A stretch of DNA of 64,000 nucleotides. Origin: Hygrocybe punicea. Taxonomy: Eukaryota > Basidiomycota > Agaricomycetes > Agaricales > Hygrophoraceae. Both the position numbers and the translations under genes were made by a program. Of this stretch, positions 35,216 through 45,297 are shown piece after piece (position 1 is the stretch's first letter; every line of letters starts with the position of its first letter). The notes beneath the pieces were generated by a model that was not told where the DNA came from, ran no database searches, and saw only the letters and a program-made list of their open reading frames with translations. Where the stretch lies: NCBI GenBank assembly GCA_963556145.1, contig OY744461.1, positions 2,542,001 to 2,606,000 on the forward strand, written 5' to 3'.

Positions 35216-35278
35216 CAACTCGACCCACGACTCATGACCACTCGGAATCCCCTCTCCCCCCGTGGCCTATCCCCCCGT

Positions 35279-37404
35279 TGTAGTAGGTGTCCCTGACCTG
35301 TCATGTGACCCGATTCCCATGGTTGATTGTAGTCAGTAGTTGATCTGATGTAGTAGACAGTCCTCATCCTAGTCTTCCCAGGCTTTCCAGCTAGACTCTG
35401 TCGGAGAGTCCCTCAGCAGCCTCCAACCCTCTCCAACGTGGTGATGAGAGCAGCTTCGAACCCTGCCAGCGAATCTCTGTGATTTCCAAGCTTTTCCATC
35501 TTTTCCTGGCCCTTTCAGTGCTTTTTCAAGCCCCAGAACATTTCTGCACATTGAATACCAAGAACCGAGCCCTTTATCGTCCAAGAACCGAGAACTTTCA
35601 GAACTTCGAGCACCGAGAACCGAGTACCGAGAACTTTCAGAACCCGAGCACCGAGAACCGAGAACTGAGCACCGAGAACTTTTCACATTTTATTTCGCCA
35701 TGACAAACAAAAAGAAAACAACAAAAAAATCCTCGACTGCTAGCATTACGGACCAAAGTGAACCTACACCCATCACTTTGGGTTCCCAGTTTCAAGATGG
35801 CACAATCGTGCACATTAAAGACATAGAAAAGCTCGTGTCATCGGTCCTCGAAAAAGGCAGAGCCCAGGGCATTGCGGAGGAACGCGCTCGTTGGGAATCT
35901 ACCCAAACGGCCCCTGCAACCCGCATATCAGCATCAACGCAGATGAATGTGGCAACCCAGCCAGAGCCGCCCACCGGCACTTCCGTCTCAACGCAATCAG
36001 AGCCGTGCATCTACGCATGCGTGTCAGTACAAACGGCAAGACTGTTTCAATGCAAACGATGCCATTGTCCAGCGTCTCGGTGGCAACACAGCACAACCCA
36101 CCCAGCAACGTCTCCGCATCAACGCAAACAACGCAACCCGCCTGTGTCAACACCCCAGTGCGATCACCCATCCCAGACGAGTCCCCGTCAACCCCGGCAT
36201 CCCCATTCTCACGTGAAAATGCGCCCTGGCACACCCCAACACGCTACACACCCGCGTCGACCCCAGATACACCAGCCCCACCAAAGACCGCATCCATACA
36301 CGCGTCAGACCGCAACTCCAATGCACTGGCGCCAGTACCCAACCAGTTTATGCCCCCACGGGCCCGAAATCCCATGCCCGTGCAACAAAACGCGCCCAGA
36401 CGCGCCCCAGACCCGGTTTTTCCCCCAGGTCTATACCCACACGCGCCCACGCCAGCCCAGGGTCACAACGCCGCCATCCAGATGCCGCAACTGCGAACGC
36501 CAAGGCCAAATGGCGTCGAAACGCGAGCTGACGTGTACACGGAGTCTGACGACACGAGGGGGAATGAGATGAAGGAGAGGAGAGGAGAAAAGGGAATAGA
36601 GACGACGAGGATGGAGGAGACGAGCAAGGAAGTGGAGAATACGTGCCGAGACGACGAGACAGGCCAACGAGAGGCCATCTGTGGCCCCGCCCGCACGTCT
36701 AGCCCCACCCTAGCAAATTTGCCCGCACCCACATTACCACCTACGCGATTCGACTGGGCCGAAGAAGCCGCCGCAATCCCTGTCTACTCCACCTTTCCAA
36801 CACGAATCCCCTGCGACATTTCCACCCTCCATTCCAACACCACCAGACAACCGTTTTCCACCCTATGGCGCCATGCTTGACGATGCAACTGCCCAATCCC
36901 TTGGCATTTCTTCACTGCCCCCACTGGTCCCATCATTACTCGAAGCTACCCACGAGGCATTGGCCCTGGCCGGCCAATCATCACATGACCCTTTGTACCC
37001 ACCAGCTCAGAACCGACCAACCCAACGATTCTCGATTGGGATTGTGACCCCCGCCTTCGTGATTTGAGTCAAGCTCTTGTAGCTTTGGGCTGGACAAGGC
37101 CTAGGTAGAGTGTCTGGACTGATTTTTGTTTTTGTTTCTTTCTTTCTTTTATGTCTGTTCCTCTCTTTTCTCACCCCTTTCCCTGCTTTGGTTTCTGTTT
37201 TTCTCCCTTTGGCTAGCGACGAGGGCGTCGCTACAAGAGGGGGGGCACTTGTAGTAGGTGTCCCTGACCTGTCACGTGACCCGATTCCCACGGTTGATTG
37301 TTGTCAGTAGCTGATCTGATGTAGTAGACAGTCCTCATCCTAGTCTTCCTGGGCTTTCCAGCTAGACTCTGTCAGAGAGCAGCCTCCGACCCTCTCCACT
37401 GTGC
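35279..37404 (+). mobile_element. Gag-only LTR retrotransposon
   Basis: Direct repeats starting TGTAGTAGGTGTCCCTGACC at 35279 and 37250 run about 155-165 bp and differ by scattered substitutions and an 11-nt gap. A purine tract AAGAGGGGGGGCACT (37235-37249) immediately precedes the right copy, as expected for plus-strand priming. Between them is a gag-like frame only, with no protease, integrase or RT. The target duplication could not be found. The right ends of the LTRs are approximate (near CTCTCCA). Confidence 0.75.
35700..37066 (+). pseudogene. Gag-like polyprotein of the LTR element, frameshifted
   Basis: ATG 35700 starts a Lys-rich N-terminus (MTNKKKTTKKSSTASITDQS) and a short helical stretch (VHIKDIEKLVSSVLEKGRA), then repeats of the type S-x-STQ-x-x-x-ATQ. 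Near 36030 the sense shifts frame and the same repeats continue (VSMQTMPLSSVSVATQ, VSASTQTTQPACVN), followed by a Pro-rich region and FDWAEEAAAIPVYS at about 36748. A second break near 36870 leads to a short last piece. No CCHC knuckle or enzyme motif is visible, so assignment as gag rests on its place between LTRs. Confidence 0.5.
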
Positions 37405-38472
37405 ATGTCTGCCTCAGCAGCCAAGCACTTATCTGGTCCAGACCAACTGTACAACCCCACCAACAGTACCCATGAGGCCCCCTCGCAGGCAAGGTGACTA
37501 AAACAGCATAGGATATGCTGGGGCCCCGGGGGACTTACTCCGTTGTGGCTGCATTCACAAGCCGAAGCCAGTATATAGTCAAATGCACACATGACTTACT
37601 TTATTTTCTTCTACACAAAGCCTTACATGTAATGTCCGACATAGGGTCTAGCCCTGCAGGACAATAAAATAGACTTAAAAAAAAAAAAAAGAAACAGGAA
37701 GTGATTGAGATTGAGGACTCCAATACTAACGAGCCCCGCATCTCAGTGACATGCAAGCTTAAGGTGGACGAATTACGCACGATTATGACACCACTCAAGT
37801 ATTGGGGCGTTCCATGACCCAGAAAATCGTTTGCAACCGTTCTCGACGTGTCTGCCAAGCCGGAGGGTACTTATATTGACAAGAAGGGTGAGATGTTATC
37901 AATTGCTCAAATTTTTCGAGCCTATGTATGTTCATTTTCTCTTTCTGGACTGCTACTGATACATTTATGAGCAGGACCAAGAGGCATGGGTGACGGTTAC
38001 CGGTGGATCAACCAATCTCAAGAAAGCAACAAAGGTTCTCTGCCTCGGACCCAACACCGTCCTCTGTCAAGCTATGATTTTGCAGTGCAATGGCTTCTAT
38101 GCCTGCGACCAACTCCAAGAAGGCATCGTGCCTTGCAAACGCTACGAGGTTGATCTTGATGTACAGAATAGTGCTACCGAAGTTCAGTTCAGTCCAGTTC
38201 AGACCCATTTTGGCTGAACCCTGAACTGAACTCCAGGTTCAGTTCAGGATTTCACGTGAACTGAACCTGAACTGCCCTGAACCATTCAGATATTTTTTTC
38301 AGGGCCCGAACTGGGTTCATGAACGGTTTGGACACTCAATTTTACGGTTATCACGTATTCTACATGTAAAATTTAACAATTTATTATTAGATGTTCTAAC
38401 TAACTACAAAACTCAATATATTATTATTAAAAATTCAACCTCTGGCGCTGGTGAGGCACCCATCTCCCTGTA

Positions 38473-38527
38473 ACCTCGCGAACATAGCCCCGACGTCAAT
38501 TGACGCTGGGCTGCATGTTCGCGAGGT
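38473..38527. repeat. CRE-like imperfect palindrome, copy 3
   Basis: Arms ACCTCGCGAACAT and ATGTTCGCGAGGT around CGACGTCAATTGACG. It lies in element A, with module M (CTAGTGCAGCGGGACAGTCG) about 50 bases further on. Confidence 0.8.
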
Positions 38528-39132
38528 GTTAGCCGGAGGTGGGGACCTGGTCCCACCTTGGTGCTGGTGGTCGCACACCTAGTGCAGCGGGACAGTCGGT
38601 GCACCGCTCCCGTTTCTCCCCTCGCCTCCGTCGTGATCCGTTGTCCTTGTCCTTGTGGTTGCCATCGCGTTGCTGTTGCCATTGCCATTGCCGTTGCCAT
38701 TGCCATTGCTGTGGGTGCATTGGCGTGGGGCATTGGCGTGAGCGTCGGTGTTGGTGTGGGCGAGGGCGAGGGCGAGGGCGAGGGTGAGGGCGAGGGTGTG
38801 GGTGTGGTCGTGGGCGTCGTTGGGCTTAGTTTAAGGTCCGGTCCAGTCCGGTTTTTTGCCATTTTTGGACATTAACCGGATCCGGACCAGTTAACTCATC
38901 ACACAATTTGTCAAAAACCTGAACCGGACCTATGAGGACCGGTTCATTTTTTGATTTTGGGTGGACCCAACCGGTCTTAACCGGTTCCAACCAGGGAAAA
39001 TCACACTTAGTGTCTAAATAGTTAAACCTTTCTTAATAATTAATAACTAATGGTTTTGTGGGCGCGTTGGGCTGTTGGCGACCCCGTTGGTGACATTGGT
39101 GAGTCTCTCTGCACACCCACACACACTCTTCA

Positions 39133-39186
39133 ACCTCGCAAAACCGGACACGCATCAATTGACGCGTCGCCATGTGTATGCGAGGT
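39133..39186. repeat. CRE-like imperfect palindrome, copy 4
   Basis: ACCTCGCAAAACCGGACACG, core GCATCAATTGACGCG, and TGTATGCGAGGT. It lies inside element B. Confidence 0.7.
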
Positions 39187-39424
39187 GGACTGAGGTGTGG
39201 GCGTTGCGGCCCCGTTGATGCCGGCATTGGCGGTCCCGGCATGTTCAAGTTGGTAGTTGGCGGCCACGATTGTGGGCACGTCGGTGATCGCGTTGGGCGC
39301 GTGGGTAGGCGCAGACACGTTGGCCACTCTGTTGGGTGCATGGGTGGTTGTGGACGTGTTGGCACGTTGGTGGCCCTGTTGCTGGTGTTGTGGTGGGGTG
39401 CCCAACATGGCCATCCTCCCGGTT

Positions 39425-39479
39425 ACCTCGCGGTTGCAACGCCGATGTTGATTGACGTGGCGGTGTGCATCCGCGAGGT
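39425..39479. repeat. CRE-like imperfect palindrome, copy 5
   Basis: ACCTCGCGGTTGCAACG, diverged core GATGTTGATTGACGTG, and TGCATCCGCGAGGT. It lies inside element B. Confidence 0.65.
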
Positions 39480-39499
39480 ATGTTGGGGGTTGGTGGTGG

Positions 39500-39680
39500 G
39501 ATGGCCATGGCTGTCGTTGTGGTTGTGGTTGTGGTTGTGGTTGTGGTCGTTGTGGTTGTGGTTGTGATGGTCATTGTCATCGTTGTGGTGGTGGTGATGT
39601 TCATGGTCGCTGTTGTTGATGTTCGTGGTCACTGTTGTTGACGTTGTTGTTGTTGTTGTTGTTGTCCCATTTGGAGGGCC
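39500..39680. repeat. GTTGTG/GTT simple repeat
   Basis: Repeated GGTTGT and GTTGTT units. Open frames on both strands here are repeat translations (poly-Thr or His/Asn-rich). Confidence 0.8.
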
Positions 39681-39808
39681 GTGGGTATCGTTGTTGTTGT
39701 CAGGGTGGTGGTGGTGGCCGTCATTGTCATCCTCGTCCTCGCCGCCTGTCGTCCTCGTCGGGTGCTTGTATTGTTTGTGTTGGTACTGCTGTTGTCATCG
39801 TTTGTAGC

Positions 39809-40655
39809 ACAGGGTGCGCAGTAGCATACCATGTCACACAGTATCTTGAAAGTACTTGACAAGTATACTAAATATCATTACCATAACATTCAACATGGTA
39901 TTGTAACAGTATTCAGACATAAACTACAATACTTGTGCTCAAATTCATCTGAAGGTATGAAGGCAAATGAGACTTATACCCTTTCAATAACATCAAGCAT
40001 TTTGTTTCACTACTTTTACTGTATCTACAGAAAAGTACTGTATAGTTCAGATAGAATACTTGCAGCCTAAGATGAATAAAAGTATTAAACTAGTAAGGAA
40101 GTTGTGCCACTTTCACTGCTAGGATACCTTTTGAATCCTTTCAAGATACAGTGTGAAATAGTATAGTACTGTTGCCATATTGTAGATTTAAGATACTGTG
40201 TCAATACTTTTAAGATACTGTTTCAGTACTTTTATTATAATAAAAGTATCTTAAAAGTATTGACACAGTATCTTAAATCCACAATATGGCAACAGTACTA
40301 TACTATTTCACACTGTATCTTGAAAGGATTCAAAAGGTATCCTAGCAGTGAAAGTGGCACAACTTCCTTACTAGTTTAATACTTTTATTCATCTTAGGCT
40401 GCAAGTATTCTATCTGAACTATATGGTACTTTGCTGTAGATACAGTAAAAGTAGTGAAACAAAAGGCTTGATGTTATTGAAAAGGTATAAGTCTCATTTG
40501 CCTTCATACCTTCAGATGAATTTGAGCACAAGTATTGTAGTTTATGTCTGAATACTGTTACAATACCATGTTGAATGTTACGGTAATGATATTTAGTATA
40601 CTTGTCAAGTACTTTCAAGATACTGTGTGACATGGTATGCTACTGTGCACCCTGT
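39809..40655. mobile_element. 847-bp foldback (near-perfect inverted repeat) element
   Basis: The left half (39809-40237) and right half (40238-40655) are reverse complements with few differences and almost no loop; the centre is TTATTATAATAA. Ends read ACAGGGTGC and GCACCCTGT, flanked by a 5-bp direct repeat GTAGC (39804-39808 and 40656-40660). The same short protein is read in from each end (MSHSILKVLDKYTKYHY), a consequence of symmetry and not evidence of a gene. It is inserted in element B. Confidence 0.85.
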
Positions 40656-42069
40656 GTAGCTGAGGAAACAAAAAAAACAAAAAAATTACTTACCTACTGC
40701 AATGGGGGTTGGGTGCACTTGTCCCCCACTGCCCTTCTCCCCACGTCCCATTGTCATCATTTGCCACCGTCGTGGTCGTTTGCTGACCTTGTAGTGGTGG
40801 TGAAAAAATCCGGTTGTAACTGGTTACAACCGGTTACAACTCGGTTGCGTAAGCTTCGTCCACATCGGGAAACCGCAACCGGCAACCTCCCAAAGTGGGT
40901 GCAACCGCAACCGGTGGTCCGGTCTTTTTCGGTTCAGTCCGGTTGGGTCCCGGTTTTTTTCCGGTCCTATGGACTGGACCTTGAAACACTAGTTGGCTTG
41001 TGTGTATAGTAGTATTAGCCAACTTCGTTAATGATAAATACACACTTACGAAGGGCAGTGGGGTTGGGTTCACCTTCCCCGCCGCTCTCTTTCTCTCGTT
41101 TGGGGGTGGTTCGGTGACTGCTACAGTGGTGGTGGTGTTGGTGTTGGTGCTGGTGCTGGTGCCACTGGTGCCACCTCTGATGCTGGTCCTGGTGCTTGCA
41201 TCGTGCGTCGTTGTCATCATTGTTGTCATCCATTGTGCCTACAAAAGTATTAGTGAATGATAAATAAATGATAATGGCAGTAGAACTTACCTATTTGCCT
41301 CGAACGCAAGCGTTTGAGGCTTTTGAGAGTGGTGGTCGTTGGTGGCTGAGAATAAAGTTTAGTGACCACAATGGAAATTTGCCGAATCGGCATGTGAGTA
41401 AAACTTTCGTTTGGAGCACAAAATACATACCTGCAGATATCGGTTTGGCAGTTCTGAACCACTCGTGAACCGTTTAGACAACCCTGGGGTTGCCTGAACC
41501 CTGAACCAGACCCGGGGTTCAGTTCAACCCAAGGTCCTGGACTGAACCGAACTTCCGGTTCGGTTCGGAGTTCGAACCGGGTTCGGATCGGTTCTGAACC
41601 GAACTTTGGCAGCACTAGTACAGAAGGCCATCATCGACGCCGAGCGCGATCTCAACGAGTTGGAGAACTCGTCTATGGAATTTAGAGTGGCCCAGTAGGT
41701 GCTTCTACGATTAAACAATAAGTGCATATGAATACTCACCTTCTCAATAGGTTCTACAATGAAATCCGGTCGATCCAATGTCAGTTCGTGCGAGGAGACA
41801 TAGTTTGCAATGGAGGCCTAGTCATGCGAAAATTCAAGCAGGTATGGACAGGCTATTCTCAGCACCAACCATATACTCAGCTTTCAACAGATGTCACCGG
41901 ATGGTAAGGCCCATTTCATGGGATGTGCTGGGTATCAGCGGGGCAATAACATCAATGGCCACCGGTTCACCAGCATCCCGTTATCTGTCGACGAAAAAAT
42001 GCTGTTGAAGGTCATGCAAAACAACGGCGTGTTCAAGCACGCTTTTAACGACATCACACTTGCTCACAG

Positions 42070-42752
42070 TAGGTGCAAAAAGGCCTTTTGGGGTGACACA
42101 AATAAATTACCCATACAAAACACAATTCCAAATTTAGGCCTTGTGAAATAGATATCTAAATACATTACTGAAGATCATATTTCTCCACACCTTTTAAGAA
42201 TTAGAAATAACAATCAAAAGGTCATATGTAGATTCAAAAAAATTCCAAATGTTTCATATCTTGTGAAGAATCTGGAATCATAAAGCAAATATCAATTTCT
42301 CAAACACTCACATTTGGGATTGAGTATCATATTCAGGAAACTCCAAATCTGAATTTTGAAGCTTTCCAGAAATCCAATGCATTTGAATCTTTCAAGTCTC
42401 TCAAAGTCAATAAAATATTTGAATTTTGAATTTGAATTCATAAAATTTGAAAGGCAATCTCACATTCAGTATTTGTAGAAGGGAGTATCTATTTGGCTCC
42501 CCGGGGCGCCGCTTACTAAGCCAGGTACAATCGGAGATCGGAGGCGCTTTCTATGTCATGGCGCCCCTCCCGATTTCAAATCTCCAATCTCACCAATCAC
42601 CAATCTCACTTTTGCAACTGATGATGTCTTGTGCCTCAAATTTTCATATCTTCGCGATCATCCGGACAACGCAAATAATATTGTGTATGTAGATGCAAAA
42701 GCAAACGTCTACAACCTATACCAGAAGAATATAATGGACGTCGTGATACACA
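42070..42752. other. A/T-rich non-coding stretch
   Basis: Low-complexity GAATTTTGAA/TTTGAATTC sequence at 42230-42470, then a short GC-rich patch with CCCCGGGGCGCCGC near 42500. No gene supported. Confidence 0.4.
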
Positions 42753-43790
42753 CAATTGTCTCACCGGAGATGCGATTCATGTATACACATGCACCGGATT
42801 CAATATCATAAAGGTGGATGAAGCCGTACTTCGTGACGAGGTAGATAATGCCGTGTGTTTTTGGAGACTTGCATTGCTACCGGAAAGTCATTGGTAGCCT
42901 CCAGTGGAAAGTAGACGTCGATCGCTTTCTTCACGAATGGTGGATCCCGTGCTGTATGATCAATCTCTACAACATGTAACTGAGGCAGCAATCAGTCGGT
43001 GACTGCGGGAGCACAGCAACATGCTTACCTTGGCGCCAGTCGCTGTGCGTACGGCAAAAGTGAACAGTTTGGTGAGGTTCTGATGGCCATCCAATTTCAA
43101 TGCTGGGGATGCGGCAGCGTGTCCTTCGATAGGTTGGCTGACACCCTGCTCTTTGCTGTAAAGCTGCATCGCACCCTTGCCCTTGAAAGCTGAAGGATTC
43201 GTGGAATTTCCCGAAATACCAATGAGGACAAGCCATTTCTCGTCCGCAGTAACACGGTAGTTGATAATCTGGGCACCGGCGAGTGTTGGATGTCTGTTGA
43301 ATATCTTTTGGGGAGGTGATGTCGGGTCTGCGATTGTCCAATGGTACACAGACGATTCGGTGACCATTCCAATGACCGTATCCGATACCCACTTCCAAAA
43401 AACTATGTCCTCGCTATTAACATGAGACTTCACTTTCTGTTTCGTGTCGATATTGAAAATTTGTAGCGTCCAGCCAGCTACAAGACATTGTTGGTTTATT
43501 CAGTAAATTCGCTCACGAAAGGATGATAAACATGCCTTTAAGTGCGAGAATTTTTGAGCGGGGATTGACAATTGCACTGTCCGCAGTTATGGGCCTACGT
43601 AACACATTGTTGGTGTCGGCAAGGTCAATGATCACCACCTGATTCTGCTCGCCAGCTTTTTCTCGTATGCAAATAAAGTGATTGGACTCGAGAGTCAGAG
43701 TCTGTGGAATGAACGTATCTTAACGGCAACAATGTCAAGAGCACAATGACGTGCCCACCCACCTGAAAGGATATGAACACCAAAGAACTG
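42753..43790 (-). pseudogene. CHC1: Clathrin heavy chain N-terminal propeller fragment
   Basis: Exon 43536-43701 ([20 protein letters not shown]... LALK), exon 43029-43477 (AGWTLQIFNIDTKQKVKSH, VYHWTIADPTSPPQKIF, HPTLAGAQIINYRVTADEKW) and exon 42753-42979 (LHVVEIDH... [20 protein letters not shown]) are unmistakable clathrin heavy chain. The first of these is preceded by an exon ending ISFQ. Introns are 61, 58 (GC-AG) and 49 nt. The protein coats endocytic vesicles; this part is the terminal beta-propeller that binds adaptors. A frameshift lies near 42860 (SK-NTRHYL). Sequence ends after GETI, about 270 of some 1,680 residues, and no proper N-terminus is seen. It is a truncated duplicate. Confidence 0.85.
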
Positions 43791-44415
43791 CGCTGTGTGA
43801 TGACAGCCCTCTTAGAACGAGCCAGATTTACGTCGTGCGCGAGTATGACTTGCCCACGTTCCACGACGAGGTAGGCAGAGTAGAAACCGACAACAAATTG
43901 ACCAATCATGGAGATATCCACACTGGAGCTCAGCGCTCAGTGCCTCCAAGAAACAAATGTTAGAACGGCCAAACGTAAGGAATAATAAAAGAAGACATTA
44001 CCTTGGTGCCCAACTCAGCAATGGAACCCAGGAATGATGAGGATTTTGAGCTCCTTCCTCGAATATAGGACTGGTAAGAGAGACAAGTCAAGATTACCGA
44101 CAATCGTAGGGCACAGATAGCGAATGTGCGGGCTGCCAGTGGGTGTGACTCGGATTTGACAAGTCCAGACTTTGGTGACAGTCATGGCGACGAGTGAAAT
44201 CGTTTGCCCTCGCAATAGCATTGCAGTCCACGTATGATCACTTTCGATCTAACTGAATATCGTTTCACGCTTGCACTGCTGCACAACAACCACAAGAAGT
44301 CCACATTATTTGGGCGTTGACTCTGCCCGGGCACGTTTCCGGATTTGTGTTGCATCATGTATTGTATACATTTCTCATGAGTAGCTTGTCAGTTCTACGC
44401 CTTGCTAATTAGGTT
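43791..44415. other. No recognised gene
   Basis: Minus-strand open stretches at 43791-43921 and 44015-44221 have no family features. Part may be upstream clathrin-copy sequence scrambled by rearrangement. Confidence 0.3.
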
Positions 44416-44839
44416 CCGAATTGTCTGCAGGGCAAATGTTCCCCATTATTGCACAATCGACAGGGCTTTTGGATGGCACCAGTTTGCCTCTGGCAATCAA
44501 CTCTGGGATGCACAGAATGCTCACGTTCTAACTCTAGTTGATGGGGAATTGGTATGTACTTGATTCTCTTACGCTCTGGCTCACTGAAATACATTGACAT
44601 AGTGGCGGGACACAGCATTGCATCGCAAAGAAGCTTGGGTGCCGACAGGTTGTGCAACAACCCCTGGAAAATATCTGGAGTCAGCGCTGTTCCTGAGACC
44701 GGAGAACTCATATCCATATACTTCCTTACCCCTCACTCATAGCAGGGTTCCTTCCGGTCCAGATGACCGTTTGAAAATTTCAGGCTCTTCCGGCAATGAT
44801 GTGAACAAGGATGGCGAGCCTTCTAGCGGTTCGGAATGA
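44416..44839 (+). pseudogene. 3' fragment of an unrecognised gene
   Basis: Two exon-like pieces are joined by a GTATGT...CATAG intron (about 44551-44602). The first reads CRANVPHYCTIDRAFGWHQF... LVDGEL, the second WRDTALHRKEAWVPTGCATT and ends in the polar tail SGNDVNKDGEPSSGSE with TGA at 44837-44839. I do not recognise the family. No upstream exons were found, so it looks like the end of a truncated gene. Confidence 0.3.
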
Positions 44840-45297
44840 CATCCGAACATGGCCTGATTCAGGTCAGTCTATTGGATTGTCAATGTGGACATTCTTATCA
44901 CATTTATGTACAGATGTACTCTTTCTGTGCCCTTAGTTCTGCCCGTGGAGAATCGAATCTCAGGAGAAGCGGGATGAACATCGGAACTGGTCAAAATAGG
45001 CACATGTATTACCAAAATTTGTCGTAGCAATATGTACTAGCTTCTGTTAGCACCGTGACAGAGTAGGGGCTAATTGCATCATGATAATGGCCTGACTGCG
45101 CGGTCAAAAAATTTCACGACCCTTCCGTCGGTCTAATTTCAAGGAATGCGGATTAGTGCTCGGGAGGATACCCCCGTCATTTTTTTCTTGATCAACCTCT
45201 GCCATTTTTTGTCCAGGGCTCATATTCACGAACGGTATATGTACCGCGAGTGCACCATGTATTTCTACCCGGATTTCTCTAAGACACTTCCTTCAAC
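44840..45297. other. 5' flank of the MULE gene; terminal repeat not found
   Basis: I compared this with 49560-49740 for inverted repeats and found no convincing pair. It may hold the promoter. Confidence 0.3.

Larger units (their letters stand above)
29704..37691 (+). mobile_element. Tad1-like LINE (non-LTR retrotransposon), with nested LTR element
   Basis: Flanked by the 12-bp duplication AAACAGGAAGTG (29692-29703 and 37692-37703), with an AATAAA signal at about 37665 and an A-run (37678-37690) right before the downstream copy. This is the mark of target-primed reverse transcription. It encodes ORF1 and an endonuclease/RT/RNase H ORF2. The coding strand is C-rich and G-poor, unlike its flanks. 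A gag-only LTR element (35279-about 37404) sits in its 3' UTR, so the LINE alone is about 5.9 kb. It inserted into an exon of the host hypothetical gene. Confidence 0.85.
38827..40991. mobile_element. hAT-like non-autonomous element B (nested in A)
   Basis: Left end TAGTTTAAGGTCCGGTCCAG and inverted right end TAGTGTTTCAAGGTCCAGTC are similar inverted repeats. Flanks GTTGGGCT (38819-38826) and GTTGGCTT (40992-40999) are a near-perfect 8-bp duplication. Subterminal CCGGTCC, AACCGGT and GGTTACAACC motifs crowd 38830-38995 and 40800-40980. It holds two palindromes, GTTGTG repeats, module M at about 40685, and the 847-bp foldback. There is no transposase. Confidence 0.7.
38169..41617. mobile_element. 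hAT-like non-autonomous element A (host of element B)
   Basis: Ends TAGTGCTACCGAAGTTCAG and, inverted, TAGTGCTGCCAAAGTTCGG form terminal inverted repeats. They are flanked by a perfect 8-bp duplication GTACAGAA (38161-38168 and 41618-41625). Excision restores the host codons GAT GTA CAG AAG GCC. Subterminal GGTTCAG/AGTTCAG motifs are packed at 38180-38320 and 41455-41605. No transposase is present. Two copies of module M, one palindrome and all of element B lie inside. TAGNG ends with 8-bp duplications indicate the hAT superfamily. Confidence 0.85.
28985..42069 (+). pseudogene. Agaricomycete multi-copy hypothetical gene, split by two transposon insertions
   Basis: Exon 28985-29074 (MAGPTPPLKPEIEKILVSV) is joined by a 53-nt intron (29075-29127) to an exon open, apart from TGA 29302-29304, to 29703 (ELKIKQEV). 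The frame resumes at 37704 (IEIEDSNTNEPRISVTCKLK), passes TGA 37815-37817 and a 49-nt intron (37926-37974), and reaches VDLDVQ at 38168. It resumes at 41626 (AIIDAERDLNELENSSMEFR) through two more introns into MSPDGKAHFMGCAGYQRG and ITLAHS near 42069. Both gaps are insertions with target duplications, and excising them preserves frame. Both stops are TGA, consistent with former CGA. I recall the C-terminal part as a high-copy agaricomycete family of unknown role. The downstream exons are not found, so it is also 3'-truncated. Confidence 0.75.

Noticed and set aside
34984..35367. Minus-strand Val/Cys-rich open frame
   Set aside because: Antisense of the CA-rich LINE 3' UTR and LTR start; repeat-driven.
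39245..39862. Thr-, His- and Val-rich open frames
   Set aside because: Translations of GTTGTG-type simple repeats with no start context or splice support.
39831..40633. Identical 79-codon open frames on opposite strands
   Set aside because: They are the two arms of the foldback read inward; symmetry explains them.
44840..45297. MULE left terminal inverted repeat
   Set aside because: No stretch pairs convincingly with 49560-49740.
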